This document shows, in pieces, positions 10,923-22,450 of a stretch of 64,000 nt of DNA (within the stretch, counting starts at the first letter, position 1; every line of letters begins with the position of its first letter). This DNA is from Echeneis naucrates (Eukaryota; Chordata; Actinopteri; Carangiformes; Echeneidae), in assembly GCF_900963305.1 (NCBI RefSeq), contig NW_021780168.1, forward strand, positions 436,501-500,500, written 5' to 3'. The notes beneath the pieces were generated by a model that was given only the letters and a program-made list of their open reading frames with translations, was not told the origin of the DNA and ran no database searches. The position numbers were made by a program, and so were the translations under genes.

Positions 10923-11840
10923 TCACATTCATAAATAAATTAGAACAGTTATACAGCATGCAATGTGCATTCATGTATTTTTACATGATTCACACAGGCG
11001 TGAAAGAAAGTTACTTTAACCATACTATTACCATGCTTGGGTGAATCTGGTGGTGAACCTCGCATGGAGAGAAGAGACGTGCTTTAATAGAGCCAAGGGG
11101 TGATCTCTGGATCCCAGAAGAGCTGGCTGTTGACATATAGCTTGTCCACAGTAGTAGTAACACTGTAAGTGTTCTTATTAAGACAGTAGGTTCTTCAATT
11201 TGACTTCCTCCAAACATCCAGAGACCATTTATCTCTGTTTGTTAGTAATATCTGGAATGTCACATCATTTTTTTTTTTATGAAAATATCAAAAGATAATT
11301 CACTCAAATAGAATATTAATTTCACCTCACTGGCCCAGGGATGGTGATGCAAAGTGTATATAAGTAAATGTATATCTTTTAATTCTATGATCAGGCAGCT
11401 TTACAGATCTGTTCCAGAGCTGGAGCATTTGTCTCTTATGTCTTAGGGCTCCCAACCCAAATCACCATGAAGAGCCAACACTGAGGTCAATTTGTGTACT
11501 GCTGTAAGATAACCAATAGCTCTATGATGCTAAGTATTACAAAGAGAATATTCACAGAATCCCCAGACAGCAGAAGGATCGTCTGACACAGGACACACAT
11601 TGTAGAACAGAGTTTAAGTAAGAACTCCCAGATGAGCACAGTGTTCAGACTTGTTCAGTCCAGAACCCAGGGCTGTACCTGCAGACTGAGCTAAAACACT
11701 GACAGCTGGGTTAAATGTCATGCATTGGTCAACGTCAGGCCAAGACATTTCATCTTCAAATATATCATTCATGATGAGTTTGGTTTTCTGTGTACAACTT
11801 CTGCAGCTTGTTTGTAGACTGTTTTACTGGTTTTAGAGTG
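10923..11840. other. No recognised gene
   Basis: A/T-rich sequence with no exon, RNA gene or transposon end that I can support. The only open frame above 60 codons, near 11.0-11.2 kb on the minus strand, has no recognisable motif. Confidence 0.5.
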
Positions 11841-11895
11841 GACTTACCTGCTATTGTTATACAGAAGTTCATATGTGACAGAATCAGATAGAAAT

Positions 11896-12612
11896 TGTCA
11901 GGCCGGGATTCAAACAGGACTCAGGAGCAGAGGCTTTGTAAGTCACAGACTTTATTCTCAGCAGCAATGACCTCAGAACCAAGTGAATAAAGAAAACAGG
12001 GCTATGAAACATTAACTTTAACCGGGAGTCACGAGGGAAAAAGGGGGACAACATAAAAAACACTCCGTAGGGAGGAAAAACCTGACTAATAAAACGAAAG
12101 AAAACTCACTCACGCTACTAAGCGGAGGATCAAGGTAATTCTATGAAAATGTTATGAAACTCAAAATCACTCTCAAGGAGGAAAACACAAAAGCTATGAA
12201 CATTAATCTATACAACAGAGTTTACAAACAAAAAGTCATTCATATAGAGGAAAAAACAAAAGGCTATGTTGAAAAAGAGCTAACTCTGATATAGAAATTA
12301 CAAATGAAAACTCACTCAGTAGAGGACCAAAGGCTTACACAAAGACACAAGGGCTGTGGCATGGACGTAACGCTGGCGTGGGACATGAAACGACAACACA
12401 CTGGCACAAGACAAGGGGAAGACAGACTATTTGAACTGTGGGGAAAATGGGGAACAGGTGGAGACAATTGGTAATCAGGAGGACACGCAGGCGACATGAG
12501 GAAGGGCAAGTGTTCTGAAACAAGAGCAGGAACAAGTTAGGCATTTCAAAATAAAACAGGAAATGACGAGATACAGTAAGCCCAGACAAGACAACCTCAC
12601 CACGGTGTGACA
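11896..12612 (-). mobile_element. Solo LTR with 5-bp target-site duplication
   Basis: The element starts TGTCAGG and ends GTGTGACA (TG...CA with a 5-base inverted end) and is flanked by GAAAT on both sides (11891-11895 and 12613-12617). The duplicate segment at about 19600 lacks it, so the empty site is visible. Read on the minus strand it has the promoter-like composition of a fish LTR. It has internal imperfect subrepeats around AACTCACTCA. Non-coding fossil, family probably Ty3/Gypsy-like but not proven. Younger than the segmental duplication. Confidence 0.8.
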
Positions 12613-12891
12613 GAAATAATGTTTTGCTGACTCTGCTGTTTGGTTATTTCTGAAGTGTTAAAATCACAATGGTGACAGTTTGAGTCAGTTCAGGTTTTTT
12701 ACAGTGTTGTTTCATTTTTTCATTAAATCTTGTCACTGTTTGTATTTGACTTTTGTGAAGCTGCTTCCTGTTGGTTCAGCTGTTTTCTAAACTTCTCTCT
12801 AAACCTTCAGCTCTGAACAGATGATGAAACACTGAACACTTTTAAGCAGGTACTTTGTCTCCTAAAGTCACATCTTTTAATCTTTACTCAG

Positions 12892-13065
12892 GTTGGAGCG
12901 CTGCAGGTTGTCAGAGATCAGCTGTTTTTCTCTTGTCTCAGCTCTGAAGTCGAACCCCTCCCATCTCAGAGAACTGGAGCTGAGCCAGAATGAGCTGCAG
13001 GATTCAGGACTGAAGGATCTGTGTGGTTTTCTGAAGAGTCCTCACTGTAGACTGGAGACTCTGAG
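12892..13065 (+). CDS. NLRC3-like LRR exon in duplicated segment
   Basis: A 174-bp LRR exon, acceptor TTTACTCAG ending at 12891, donor GT at 13066. Peptide [37 protein letters not shown] and [11 protein letters not shown]. The frame is open and the splice sites are canonical. No NACHT, linker or B30.2 exon was found near it, so it is either an internal exon of another NLR gene with very long introns or an orphan. It is of a different subtype ([15 protein letters not shown]) from the exons at 579 and 848. Confidence 0.8.
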
Positions 13066-14172
13066 GTCAGACTCATGTTTTATTTCTGCTCCCAGATTAC
13101 AGTTGTGGTGACTCCGACCTGCAGACAGGCTTATATTTTTAAGGGAAAATCCTCTTCAGATTTTAAAGATTTAAACTGTTAAATAGTTTGAAAGTAACTT
13201 TGGAAAACGTATTTCACGCAGTTTATCAATTAATGTTGTATTTTTGAAAGGGGACATCATATTCATAATTATTTTTATGTTAACATGAAGATTTTGGTTA
13301 ATTTTGTTTATGTATTTATTTGCATGTCGAATCGAAAGCAACTGCACTTAGGTTTGTTTAAGAAGATGTTTGGCCTCTTATCCCAGGGCCTTCATCAGTC
13401 CTCAGTTGTCTTACAGACAGCAGAGTTGGACCCAGGTATTTAACCTCTGTAGGAGTGTTCACAAAGCTCCTTGTGATAACAGCCCATTCGATAAGTTCCA
13501 CTGACCATTGTTAGTCCAATACTGTATATGCTTTTGCTGGCAGACAAGTTTTTAATTTCTTTGCAAAGAAAAGGTCAATCATCACACAAGCTGTAAAAAT
13601 GAAGACAGACCCCAAACATGGGGAGAGCTAAACATTTATACTTGAGGAACCCCTCCAACCCAAAGGTGTGTTTTCACACCCTCTGGTCTGCCCAAAAGGA
13701 TCTGACATCCTGGTGAGGAAAAGGGAAGTGGGGTATCCCAAGTAGATCAAATGTAAGGAACTGAAATTACCATTATATTTCATAGAACTGTCCAACCCAC
13801 ATGGGTTTATAAGACGTGTATTTAATCATACAGTGGTTGCTGTAACAACATAAACTCTCATATCTGCATACAAACATACATAGATATATTATCCTTTTCT
13901 CAAGTAATAATGTTACATAATATATTAAACACAACAAATAACCAAACAAAAGATTTAGCTGTGCTTCCTCAGCCCTGGAAATAAAATCAGCTCCCCCATG
14001 AGTCTCTTTGCTAAAAAGGAACTCATGTTTCTCAGAATCATCCAAATTAAAGCCATGAAAACCTCTGAAGTGCTCGTATGCAGAACAGCAAAACAAAAAA
14101 ATGGATCTGACTTTCTACTTCATCCAGTTTGCAGAGTGAACAAATCTGGTCTTCCTCAGATGTGGCATTTGT
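13066..14172. repeat. Downstream part of duplicated segment A, no gene
   Basis: Shared with 20054-21017. Contains GGCCTTCATCAG-type sequence and the block around TATACTTGAGGAACCC. No exon or transposon end recognised; short open frames here are not supported. Confidence 0.55.
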
Positions 14173-15440
14173 CATATCCCCAGTGTAAGCCCCTGTTACA
14201 GGACTCCACTGGTCCAGCTCTCCATTTAAAGGGTCAGAATCTCTAGTTCTAAAAGGCTCTGTCCTGAGTATAAACTTTACAGATTTGTTTCAGATGGTAA
14301 CGAGGAAACCCGCCTCACTTCTAACTGCCTACATCCGAGCGTCTACTCTGCTTCCTCCAGCTGTCAGTACCATTAGAGTAGCTGTGTTGACTGTGACTCA
14401 CTGCTGGCTGCACCCGTTAATGGCAGCTTTCCTCTCAATGATCTTGGTGAATCGCTATAGTCTGGATATAGTAGCTCTAAGGGTCTGTTCATAAATTCAT
14501 TAAAGTGGAAACACAGTTAATTGCATCATGCAACCAAAACTTATCCTTTTACATTCATGATGGAGAAGCTAAAATAATAGGGATGAGATTAGCAATCTTT
14601 ACTGCAAGATGCAGTTTTTGCAGGTTTTTATTTGCAGGGTTAATACAGCGGTGCAGTTAATAAAATAAATTCTCAAATCAAACAATTTGTAATAAAAAAA
14701 TGCTAAAATCTTGACGCTACCTTAAATCTGAACTACTTCTGTTTTGCGGGGTGGGATGAGAGCGCCTTGCATGGCCAGTGCCAACCTGTTTCAACCCTTT
14801 CTACCGAGGAAGTGGAAATCACTGCTCCAGTGATGAGGAGCTTGATGCTTGGTCTTCAGGTGTGGCAGATCAGATCTTACTTCTCACCGTTTGCCAATTC
14901 TGGATAGGAGACGGCTTCTTTGGTGTCTTCACCATCTGCTTATTGGTCTGTTTCTTCTTTCTTCATCAGAAGTAACATTCCCTTAAGTCAGCTATCCTTC
15001 GGTACCTCTGGGTGTTGGAAAGGGAACTGCCAAAACACAGTCCCTCACTGTCCTCAGCTGCGGTCCTTCACCGAATTCCTCTTTCTCCGGGGATTTGATC
15101 TCCAGTGCACCCTTGCTCCCCCCCATCTCCGAAGTGACAAAGCAAATTTCCCCTTAACTTCACTCCACTCAACGCTAACTTTTTATACAAGACATCGCTT
15201 TTTTCACACCCAGCAGTACAAAGCACAAATTATGTATAAGATTACCTCATTTGATCTTCATCCTGTCTGCCTTGGTCGGGGTTGTGTCTGTGGCAGCTCT
15301 CCCTAGCTGTGGAAGGTGGCTTTCGTGTGTGTGTGTGTGTGTGTGTAATCCCACCCACTCCTGCAAGGCCAATGAAAACTAGATAAATAAATGTATTCAA
15401 AAATAATAATAATCAAAACATTTTTTATATATAAACACAT
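14173..15440. other. Unassigned sequence with TG microsatellite
   Basis: No gene recognised. A (TG)n microsatellite lies at about 15327-15347. The frame at 14920-15306 (128 codons) has no domain I recognise and is probably chance or part of an unidentified old repeat. Confidence 0.45.
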
Positions 15441-15447
15441 AGGTAAA

Positions 15448-15492
15448 AACCTACCCATGTGTGGATATACTGTATATCCACATGGGTAGGTT
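15448..15492. repeat. Short near-perfect palindrome
   Basis: AACCTACCCATGTG plus TGGATATA is followed, after CTG, by TATATCCA and CATGGGTAGGTT. The arms match except for two extra bases on the left. It abuts the 3' end of the L1 fragment on its right. It could be a MITE core or a replication foldback. Confidence 0.7.
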
Positions 15493-17990
15493 ACAAATTT
15501 GTCTGCTGTTACAGCTATATTTCAGCTTCTCCAGTGGGATCACAGAGAGCACCTCTTTAGCCCAGTGTTTGAATGAGGGAGGTCTTACAGACTTCCATTG
15601 CATGAGAATCAGTCTCCCTGCCATCAGCTTTAGGAACGCAATGGCATTCATCTGTGGGGTAGTACAATGTTTTGTTGTTTTTTTTTTTTTGTTTTTTTTG
15701 AGGAAATTGTCCCAAAGATGACAATTACTGGGTCAGAGTCTACATTAACACCACGTATATAAGATATAGCTTTGAAGATTTTTGTCCAGAAGGTGTTTAC
15801 AGATCTGCATGACCAAAACGTGTGACCCACCGTTGCTGGACTATGAGTGCATCATGGACATTCAGGATTGATGTTAGGGTATATTCTGGCCAGTTTCTCC
15901 TTTGAATAGTGCAATCTATGTACAACTTTAAATTGGATGAGATCATGCTGTATGCAAAGAGATGTGGTGTGTATGCGTTCTAAACGTTTTTGCCATATTT
16001 CCTCAGACAGTGCGGTGTCTTAAGTCTGCCAGTTCCATGGCAACTGAGTACACTCGCATGACAGTGGGTTGTAGCTTGCAACATTTGGTAGATCTAGGCT
16101 ACCCTCCTCCTTCCATTGGGGTCTAACTCCAATATGGTGTCCAATACATTCCAATATGGTGTCCAATATGGTGGTAAGTGAGGAAATTGGAGGTGCTTTT
16201 TGGCAAAACTGTGTACCTGTAGGTATCTAAAGAAGTGGCTCTTAGGAATGTTGTTGTATTTCTGCAGTTGGTCAAAGGAAGCAAATGTGCCCTCTACAAA
16301 GAGGCCTTTAAGGAACACCAATTCATTTTGGTGCCATGTTTTAAAGGCAGTGTCAGTTTGGGACGGGGGAAACAGATGGTTTCGTACCAGGGGAAGGAGG
16401 GTGATTGGCTGATTAATTTGGAAATGCTTCCTCAGTATCAGCCATATCTTTGAGGATTTTCTTATAACTGGCCCCAGGTGTTGAAGTCTTAAATAACTGG
16501 GCAGGCGGCTGCTAAGGATGGAGATTGGTGAAAGCAATAAATTGGACTGGAGTTCCATTGCAGCCCACATTGGTCTCATCTCATTTTGATGCATCAAGAT
16601 CCAGTAATTCAATTTGGAAATATTAGCTACCCAGTAATAAAACAGGAAGTAAGGCAGACCCAGTCCCCCTGCGCTCTTGGGCATCTCTGATGAGGTTCTC
16701 TTATTTTGTGGGGAGGAGGTGCTCCAGATAAAACTCATGATGTAACTGTTTTAAACCATGACTTAGTAGCACCGGGATCATCTGTAACAGGTTTAGAAAC
16801 CGTGGTAGCACTGTCGTCCTGCTGTTGTATTGTCATGGATGTAGCAAGTGGCTCAATAGCTAGCTAACTCAAACTGATACCTGCCAATGTGTTATCTAGC
16901 ATACAATATTTAACGACTTGACAGATTCATGTTTTAATTTTGTGAATCCTGTGAACAGTGAATACTCCCACATTAGCGAGATGTCTGTCCCTGGCCACAG
17001 CACCCAGTGTTTCCCCTACCATTATGTTAGGGGGGGCAGAGTTCCATCTCGACGCATGCACACAGAATTGCTCACAGGGTGATGGGAACACCATTCACCC
17101 CCTCTTTTTCACCTGCGGTTTCTGAGGTTGAGGGTAGGCATGTATCTGTTGTGCTTTCTTTTTTGTGTATGTGTTAAAAATCGATCAATTTTTTTCTTTT
17201 TTTCTTTTTTTTCAATGCAAAACATTAGCTGCAAGCTGGTAGCATAATAAGAATGGGCCCAAGAGCTGTTTGGAAATGACAAGTCCAGCTGGACAGGGCA
17301 GTGATCACAGATTTTGATACTATGGTATCTGCTGTCAGCTACAAAGGACATTGTTCCTTAATCAATAAGACAAAAGTTTATTCTCGTATATGAGAGGTGA
17401 ATTGGCAAGGGGTTGGCGTGTCCCCAAGGATAGTTTGAGAGGATATAGTTTAAGAGATTGCACAAAAGAGGTAAGTAGTGCACCTGATTTGGACACATTC
17501 CTGTTTTGTTTAGGATTACACTTGTCTAAAGATGGCTGTAAAGTACAATTAAAGTCTACCCCCTAATACCAACAAATGTGAATTAGGGTCAGGGAGTTTT
17601 CCTTTGAGGCTGGAGAAAAACTGAGGGTCATCCCAGTTTGGGCCATGAAGATGGTCTGACAGGTGCTACCAGGTTAGCATACAGCTTCCTGTTACTATGA
17701 TGAATTGAACTTTGTTATCTGGTGTAATATTGATTGGTGAAAGGGAGACCCTTCCTCACCAGTACTGCAGCTCCTCTAGATCTGTCACCATAATCTGAAT
17801 GGAATACCTGCCCAAACCATCCTTTCTTCCATTTGTCATATTCATCATTCTGGAGGCGTGTCTCTTGGAGGTACATGATGTCTGAACCTAAAGATTTCAG
17901 GTGTGTGAAAATGCCATTGTGTTTAATCAGATGTTGGATACTTTTGCTATTTCAAGTAATGAATCTTATTGAGCCTAGGCCCTGAGACTT
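15455..17990 (-). mobile_element. L1/Tx1-like LINE fragment with internal loss
   Basis: Minus strand. The 5' part (17990-17100) encodes an APE endonuclease: DIMYLQETRLQNDEYDKW and RGAAVLVRKGLPF near 17880-17720, then HSIKICDHCPVQLDLSF near 17320-17270. The 3' part (16738-15455) encodes the ORF2 C-terminus: GGLGLPYFLFYYWVANI, then HTFWSCRSVNTFW and LILMQWKS. Between them (about 16740-17100) the RT core is absent and replaced by unrelated DNA, including a hAT-like CAGTGTTTCCCC terminus at about 17008. The C-terminal block has one long 214-codon frame (16094-16738) followed by frameshifted pieces. Dead copy. Confidence 0.8.
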
Positions 17991-18059
17991 TATTGTTGTT
18001 ATCTTGATATGTTGTGCAGACGTATGGCTGTGTAACCACCTGGACTACCTCAGATGAAA

Positions 18060-19155
18060 TGTATGTCTCCGTATTACGGCCCTAGTGCCGAAATGTGTGT
18101 GTGGCTGCTGTGCTCTCTCAGGGAGGCTCAACACCCTAACCCTAACCCTAACCCTTTGGGGAGTGAGTCCACCTGTAAAACGAGCGCTGCAGTGAGGGGG
18201 ATCAGTATGAGTGTCATGCCAGCACCTCTTCACCGTGTTCACTTAAAATCAGACTTCAACAGATTTTTTTCACGGGAGCTGCTTGTGACACGTTCCCAAT
18301 GGAGGGGATTGATTTTTATTATGGGGAACGATATCGTGAGAGGTAAGGTTTACCCTAACCCTGAAGTCGTGAGTGTTCCCCTCCCTAAGTTTGAACCAGA
18401 CGAGTTAGCCGTCACCCGGTGTGTGTGTTTGGTGTAAGCATTCTTATCCAAGCCCAAGCCTGTGGAAAGGAATTTGTGCTTGCTGACTCTGTTTTCACGA
18501 CTGCCCTGTCAGAGGATAAGGTGCCCTGGATGGGTGAGCTGGAGGATGAGTTAGAGAGCATAGGAGCACGTGGGAGTCAGGTGCTATTTCAGGGATCACC
18601 CTGCCTTTAAACCGTGAGGCTCTGATCAAGGCCCAATAAAGTGACCATTCTCTTAAAAAGTGTTTTGCAGCTGTGGTTGACATAAATGACTCTACTACAA
18701 CTGGTAGTGACAGGTCAGCTTATTTTAAGGACAATGGACTGCTAGTCCGAAGGTGGGTTCCGCTGTTAGAAGCAGCAGATGTGGACTGGTGTACTGGCCA
18801 TCAGATGCTTGTTCCGGCTGGTTGCAGACATCGCATGAGCATCCCTGATCTGGTCAACTGGGCGTGACAAAAACATATGACCAGATTTTCACACTTGTAC
18901 TGGCCAGGGTTAAAACTAGATGTGGCGCGGTTCTGCAGAACCTGTCATACCTGTCAAGTAACTGGGAAGCTGAACTAGTAAATCCCTCCTGCTCCTCTGC
19001 ACCCAATTCTAGCTGTCGGCGCCCCTTTTGAGCATGTCATTGTTGACTGTGTTGGACCCCTGGCAAGGACAAAAGCCGGTAACCAATTCTTACTAACGGT
19101 GATGTGTTTGGCGACCCGCTTTCCTGAGGCAATACCTCTGCGTTGGTCCGATTTT
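18060..19155 (+). mobile_element. Ty3/Gypsy-like pol fossil
   Basis: Degraded LTR-retrotransposon fragment. Recognisable parts in order are a protease-adjacent stretch near 18320-18420 and, near 18670-19150, the linker, integrase zinc-finger region and start of the integrase core. No LTRs were found at its ends, and RT and RNase H are not seen between these parts. It is broken by many changes and looks old. Confidence 0.7.
18132..18155 (+). repeat. Short interstitial telomere-like repeat
   Basis: Four tandem CCCTAA-type units. Shorter CCCTAACCC doublets also occur near 18352, 31372, 32899 and 41233. Too short to be a functional telomere tract; could be microsatellite or repair insertion. Confidence 0.75.
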
Positions 19156-19564
19156 TTTTTTTTTTAAACATTTTATTTCTTGTCTAAAGTCTTGAGAGAG
19201 ACTTTACAATATTTAGCCATTTCTCACTCTGTAAGTAGCGCATATCACCTCGAGTCACAGGGAGCAGTTGAGCGCTGGCACCAGACTTTAAAATCCATGT
19301 TCCAGAAATACTGCTGCGAGACTGGTAGAAGCTGGGATAAGGATTGGCTCTGAGGGCTGGGCCTGCTGGGGAGCAGTTGCTCCGTTGCCCTCCTCTCTGC
19401 TGCAGGAAACACGTTTGCTCCGTCTGCCTTGTGGAACTCCCAGCTATGTTAAATATCGATCTTGGGATTCTATGGATTGATATCAGATCATTCAAATGAA
19501 GCTCGGGTCAGAATAGGGAAAATCTTTTTTTTTTTTTTTTTTTTTTAAACCCATCCCCATGATC

Positions 19565-21017
19565 CATTAAAGATGATATAGATCAAGAGTTCATATGTGG
19601 CAGAATCAGATAGAAACAAAGTTTGGCTAACTCTGCTGTTTGGTTATTTCTGATGTGTTAAAATCACAATGTTGACAGTTTGAGTCAGTTCAGGTTCTTT
19701 CAGATGTTGTTTCATTTTCTCATTAAATCTTGTCACTGTTTGTATTTGACTGTTGTGAAGCTGCTTCCTGTTGGTTCAGCTGTTTGACTTTCATTTTCTA
19801 AACAACTACTTTCTAAACCTCTGAACAGATGATGAAACATTGAACACTTTGAAGCAGGAACTTTGTCTCCTAAAGTCACATCTTTTATTCTTTACTCAGG
19901 TTGGAGAACTGCAGATTGTCAAAGATCAGTTATTCTTCTCTTGTCTCAGCTCTGAAGACCAACCCCTCCCATCTCAGAGAACATGAGTTGGAATGTCCTG
20001 AAGGATCTGTATGGTTTTCTGGAGAGTCCTCACTGTAGACTGGAGACTCTGAGGTCAGACTCATGTTTTATATCTGCTCTCAGATTAATATGATGTTACA
20101 GTTGTGGTGACTCTGAGACAAAATGATGTAATTTCACACAGTTTATCAATTAATGTTGTATTTTTGAAAGGGGACATCATATATTAATGAATATTTGTAT
20201 GTTAACATGCAGATTTTAGTCTGTGGTTAATTTTATTTATTTATTTATTTGCGTGTCAAATCAAAAGCAACTGCACTTAGGTTTGTCTAAGAAGATGTTT
20301 GGCCTCTTATCTTAGGGCCTTCATCAGTTCATCAGTCTGACTAGTCATCACTAGTCTAGTCTAGGAGTTGGACCCAGGTATTTAACCTCTGTAGGAGTGT
20401 TCACAAAGCTCCTTGTGACGATAGCGCATTAGAGGATTTCCACTGACCATTGTTAGTCCGCCACTGTAGATATAATTTCTGTTGTGGAAATTCTCTGCTG
20501 CTGGTGAAGAATGAAATGGAGACATTTGCGGGCCAAGTTTATATTTTCTTTGCAAAGAAAAGACCCCAAGCATGGGGAGAGCTAAACATTTATACTTGAG
20601 AAACACCTCCAACCCAAAGGTGTGTTTTCACACCCTCTGGTCTGCCTAAAAGGATCTGACATCCTGGTCAGGAAAAGGGAAGTGGGGTATCCCAAGTAGA
20701 TCAAATGTAAGGAACTGAAATTACATTACCATTTTATAAAAATGTCCAACCCACATGGGTTTATAAGACATACACAAATACATTATTATCTTTTTCTCAA
20801 ATATATATGTTCCATAATATTTTAAACACAACAAATAGGAACTCATGTTTCTCAGAATCATCCAAATCAAAGAAAGCAACATAAATATAAACAATTTTGT
20901 CAACAAAAACACCTCTGAGTTGCTTGTATGCAGAACAAAAAAACAAAAAATGGATCTGGCTTTCTACTTCATCCAGTTTGCATAGTGAACAAATTCGGTC
21001 TTTCTCAGGTGTGGCAT
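19565..21017 (+). repeat. Duplicated segment, copy B (degraded LRR exon and flanks)
   Basis: Second copy of the segment at 11840-14172, without the solo LTR. At about 19600 the sequence CAGATAGAAA runs straight into the intron, giving the pre-insertion state. It carries a degraded LRR exon at 19900-20053. Confidence 0.8.
19900..20053 (+). pseudogene. Degraded NLRC3-like LRR exon
   Basis: Counterpart of the exon at 12892. Splice sites are kept (acceptor TTTACTCAG, donor GT at 20054) but the body is 154 bp rather than 174, having lost about 20 bp around the LDLS/NELQDSG region. The loss is not a multiple of three, so the frame is broken. Relic of an LRR array. Confidence 0.78.
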
Positions 21018-21164
21018 TAAAAGCTCCCCGTTTCTGGGGCTAATGGAAGTGTTCCTGAACACAACTGTCCATAATGATCTTTGTCTTTTAGTTCAATGAT
21101 ACTTAGAGATGTGATAGCAAAGCTGCTAGTAGAACTATAAATTAATCTTTTATTCTTTACCGAG

Positions 21165-21330
21165 GTTGAAGAACTGCAGCTTGTCAGAGATTAGCTGTTC
21201 TTCTCTGGTCTCAGCTCTGAAGTCCAACCCCTCCCATCTCAGAGAACTGGACCTGAGTCTGAACGACCTGGAGGATTCAGACGTGAAGGATCTGTGTGAA
21301 GGGTCCTCACTTCAGACTGGAGACACTGAG
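21165..21330 (+). pseudogene. Degraded NLRC3-like LRR exon
   Basis: Third exon of the SEISC subtype: [19 protein letters not shown] and [19 protein letters not shown] are clear. The acceptor reads CCGAG instead of CTCAG, and about 8 bases are lost near the end (after KDLCE), so the last half-repeat is out of frame. Donor GT follows at 21331. It lies 150 bp after the end of duplicated segment B, so NLR LRR exons occur three times in 8.5 kb. Confidence 0.75.
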
Positions 21331-22450
21331 GTCAGTAGAGTTGGACTCAGTTCATGTTCCTTTCAGTAATATTGTTTGAATCCAGTATCAGAGCAAAGAC
21401 TCAGTGTTTCCTGTGAATCTTCAAACTCCTCGGTGAAGCTGTGAGAAGAGAACAGAAACAGATTTCAGAATTAGACAGAAAGACAGAGAGAAAACAGTCA
21501 GCCAGTCAGATGAGTCAGAGGACTGTGATCATGTGACCATCAAATGAAGCAGATTCCAGCTGAAGAACTCAGATGTTCAGATTTTGGTCTTCGTCAATCA
21601 AACTGTCAGATCTGTGCTGAGACTGTTTGTTCTCTGATCAGGTTCATCTGTTACAGCTCTGAGATCAGTCTGACTGAAAGCTGCACATCACTGATCTTCT
21701 TTCATCACACGCACATACACAAACTCTGATGTATCTGCTACCGCTTCTTCTTCTCTACACAGGTGGTGGTGAAGAGGAAGGTGTGTGTTGATGGAGGATC
21801 AGCTGCTTCCTGATTATCCAGATGTTGCAGCAGCAGCTTGTGCAGACTCTGGACCATGTTCCTGGGAGGTGGAGAGGAGAGCTTCATCCAGCAGAGACTG
21901 ACAGAGGAATCAGAACTGGTCTGAGAACAGAGTCCAGTCCACCATGATCCCAGAGACTCCTCAAGTCCTCCTCTCCTCACAGCCAGCTCCTCCAAACTCC
22001 ACCTGGGGTTTAGGTTCAGCTTCTTCTTCTTTCCTTTGGGCTGCTTTGGGAACATTTCAACAAGCATTTTTCTATGAAATATAAAATATGTCCTTGATAA
22101 ACGTGACTGTCAATCAACACAGATTAAGCTTTTAAATTGGCCCTTTCTTCCCTTCATAAAATGTAATTTTTGCGCATGTTGCGAAAAATGTCTTATGTAA
22201 ATAAATAACAGGATACTGAAAGAGCAGAACTCAACAGTTTATCTTCTGAAAGGACAATTTTTATTTAATGTACTAAATGTCCTTTGTGAGACAAACATTT
22301 ATCTGAATGTCTGTGTGGATGGTGATGTGGGCTGGGTGGGAAATATATTCATGTTTGTTTATTTTAATGTGTAAAGCACTTTGTGCAGCATTGTTCTTTG
22401 TTTGAAAAGTGCTGTATAAATAAAGTTTGACTGATATAATACACTCCAAT
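21331..22450. other. Flank of LRR relic; no recognised gene
   Basis: A minus-strand frame at 21738-22067 (109 codons, start MLVEMFPKQPKGKKKK) has no known motif. A L2-like or SINE-like tail motif, AAAGCACTTTGTGCAGC with TGCTGTATAAATAAAG, lies at 22374-22425 and includes AATAAA. I do not assign a product. Confidence 0.4.

Larger units (their letters stand above)
11840..14172 (+). repeat. Duplicated segment, copy A (LRR exon and flanks)
   Basis: Matches 19565-21017 along its length: the intron with TTCATATGTG, TGTTTGGTTATTTCTGA, the LRR exon, and the downstream block with ACCCAAAGGTGTGTTTTCAC. Both copies end within the stretch TTTCTACTTCATCCAGTTTG. Copy A has a 717-bp solo LTR inserted at 11896-12612. 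This is a local segmental duplication of an NLR LRR exon with its introns. Confidence 0.8.

Noticed and set aside
14920-15306. 128-codon plus-strand frame
   Set aside because: Composition looks random, no motif, and neighbouring DNA is repeat-like.
21738-22067. 109-codon minus-strand frame with a KKKK stretch
   Set aside because: No recognisable domain, no splice or promoter context; cannot be told from chance.
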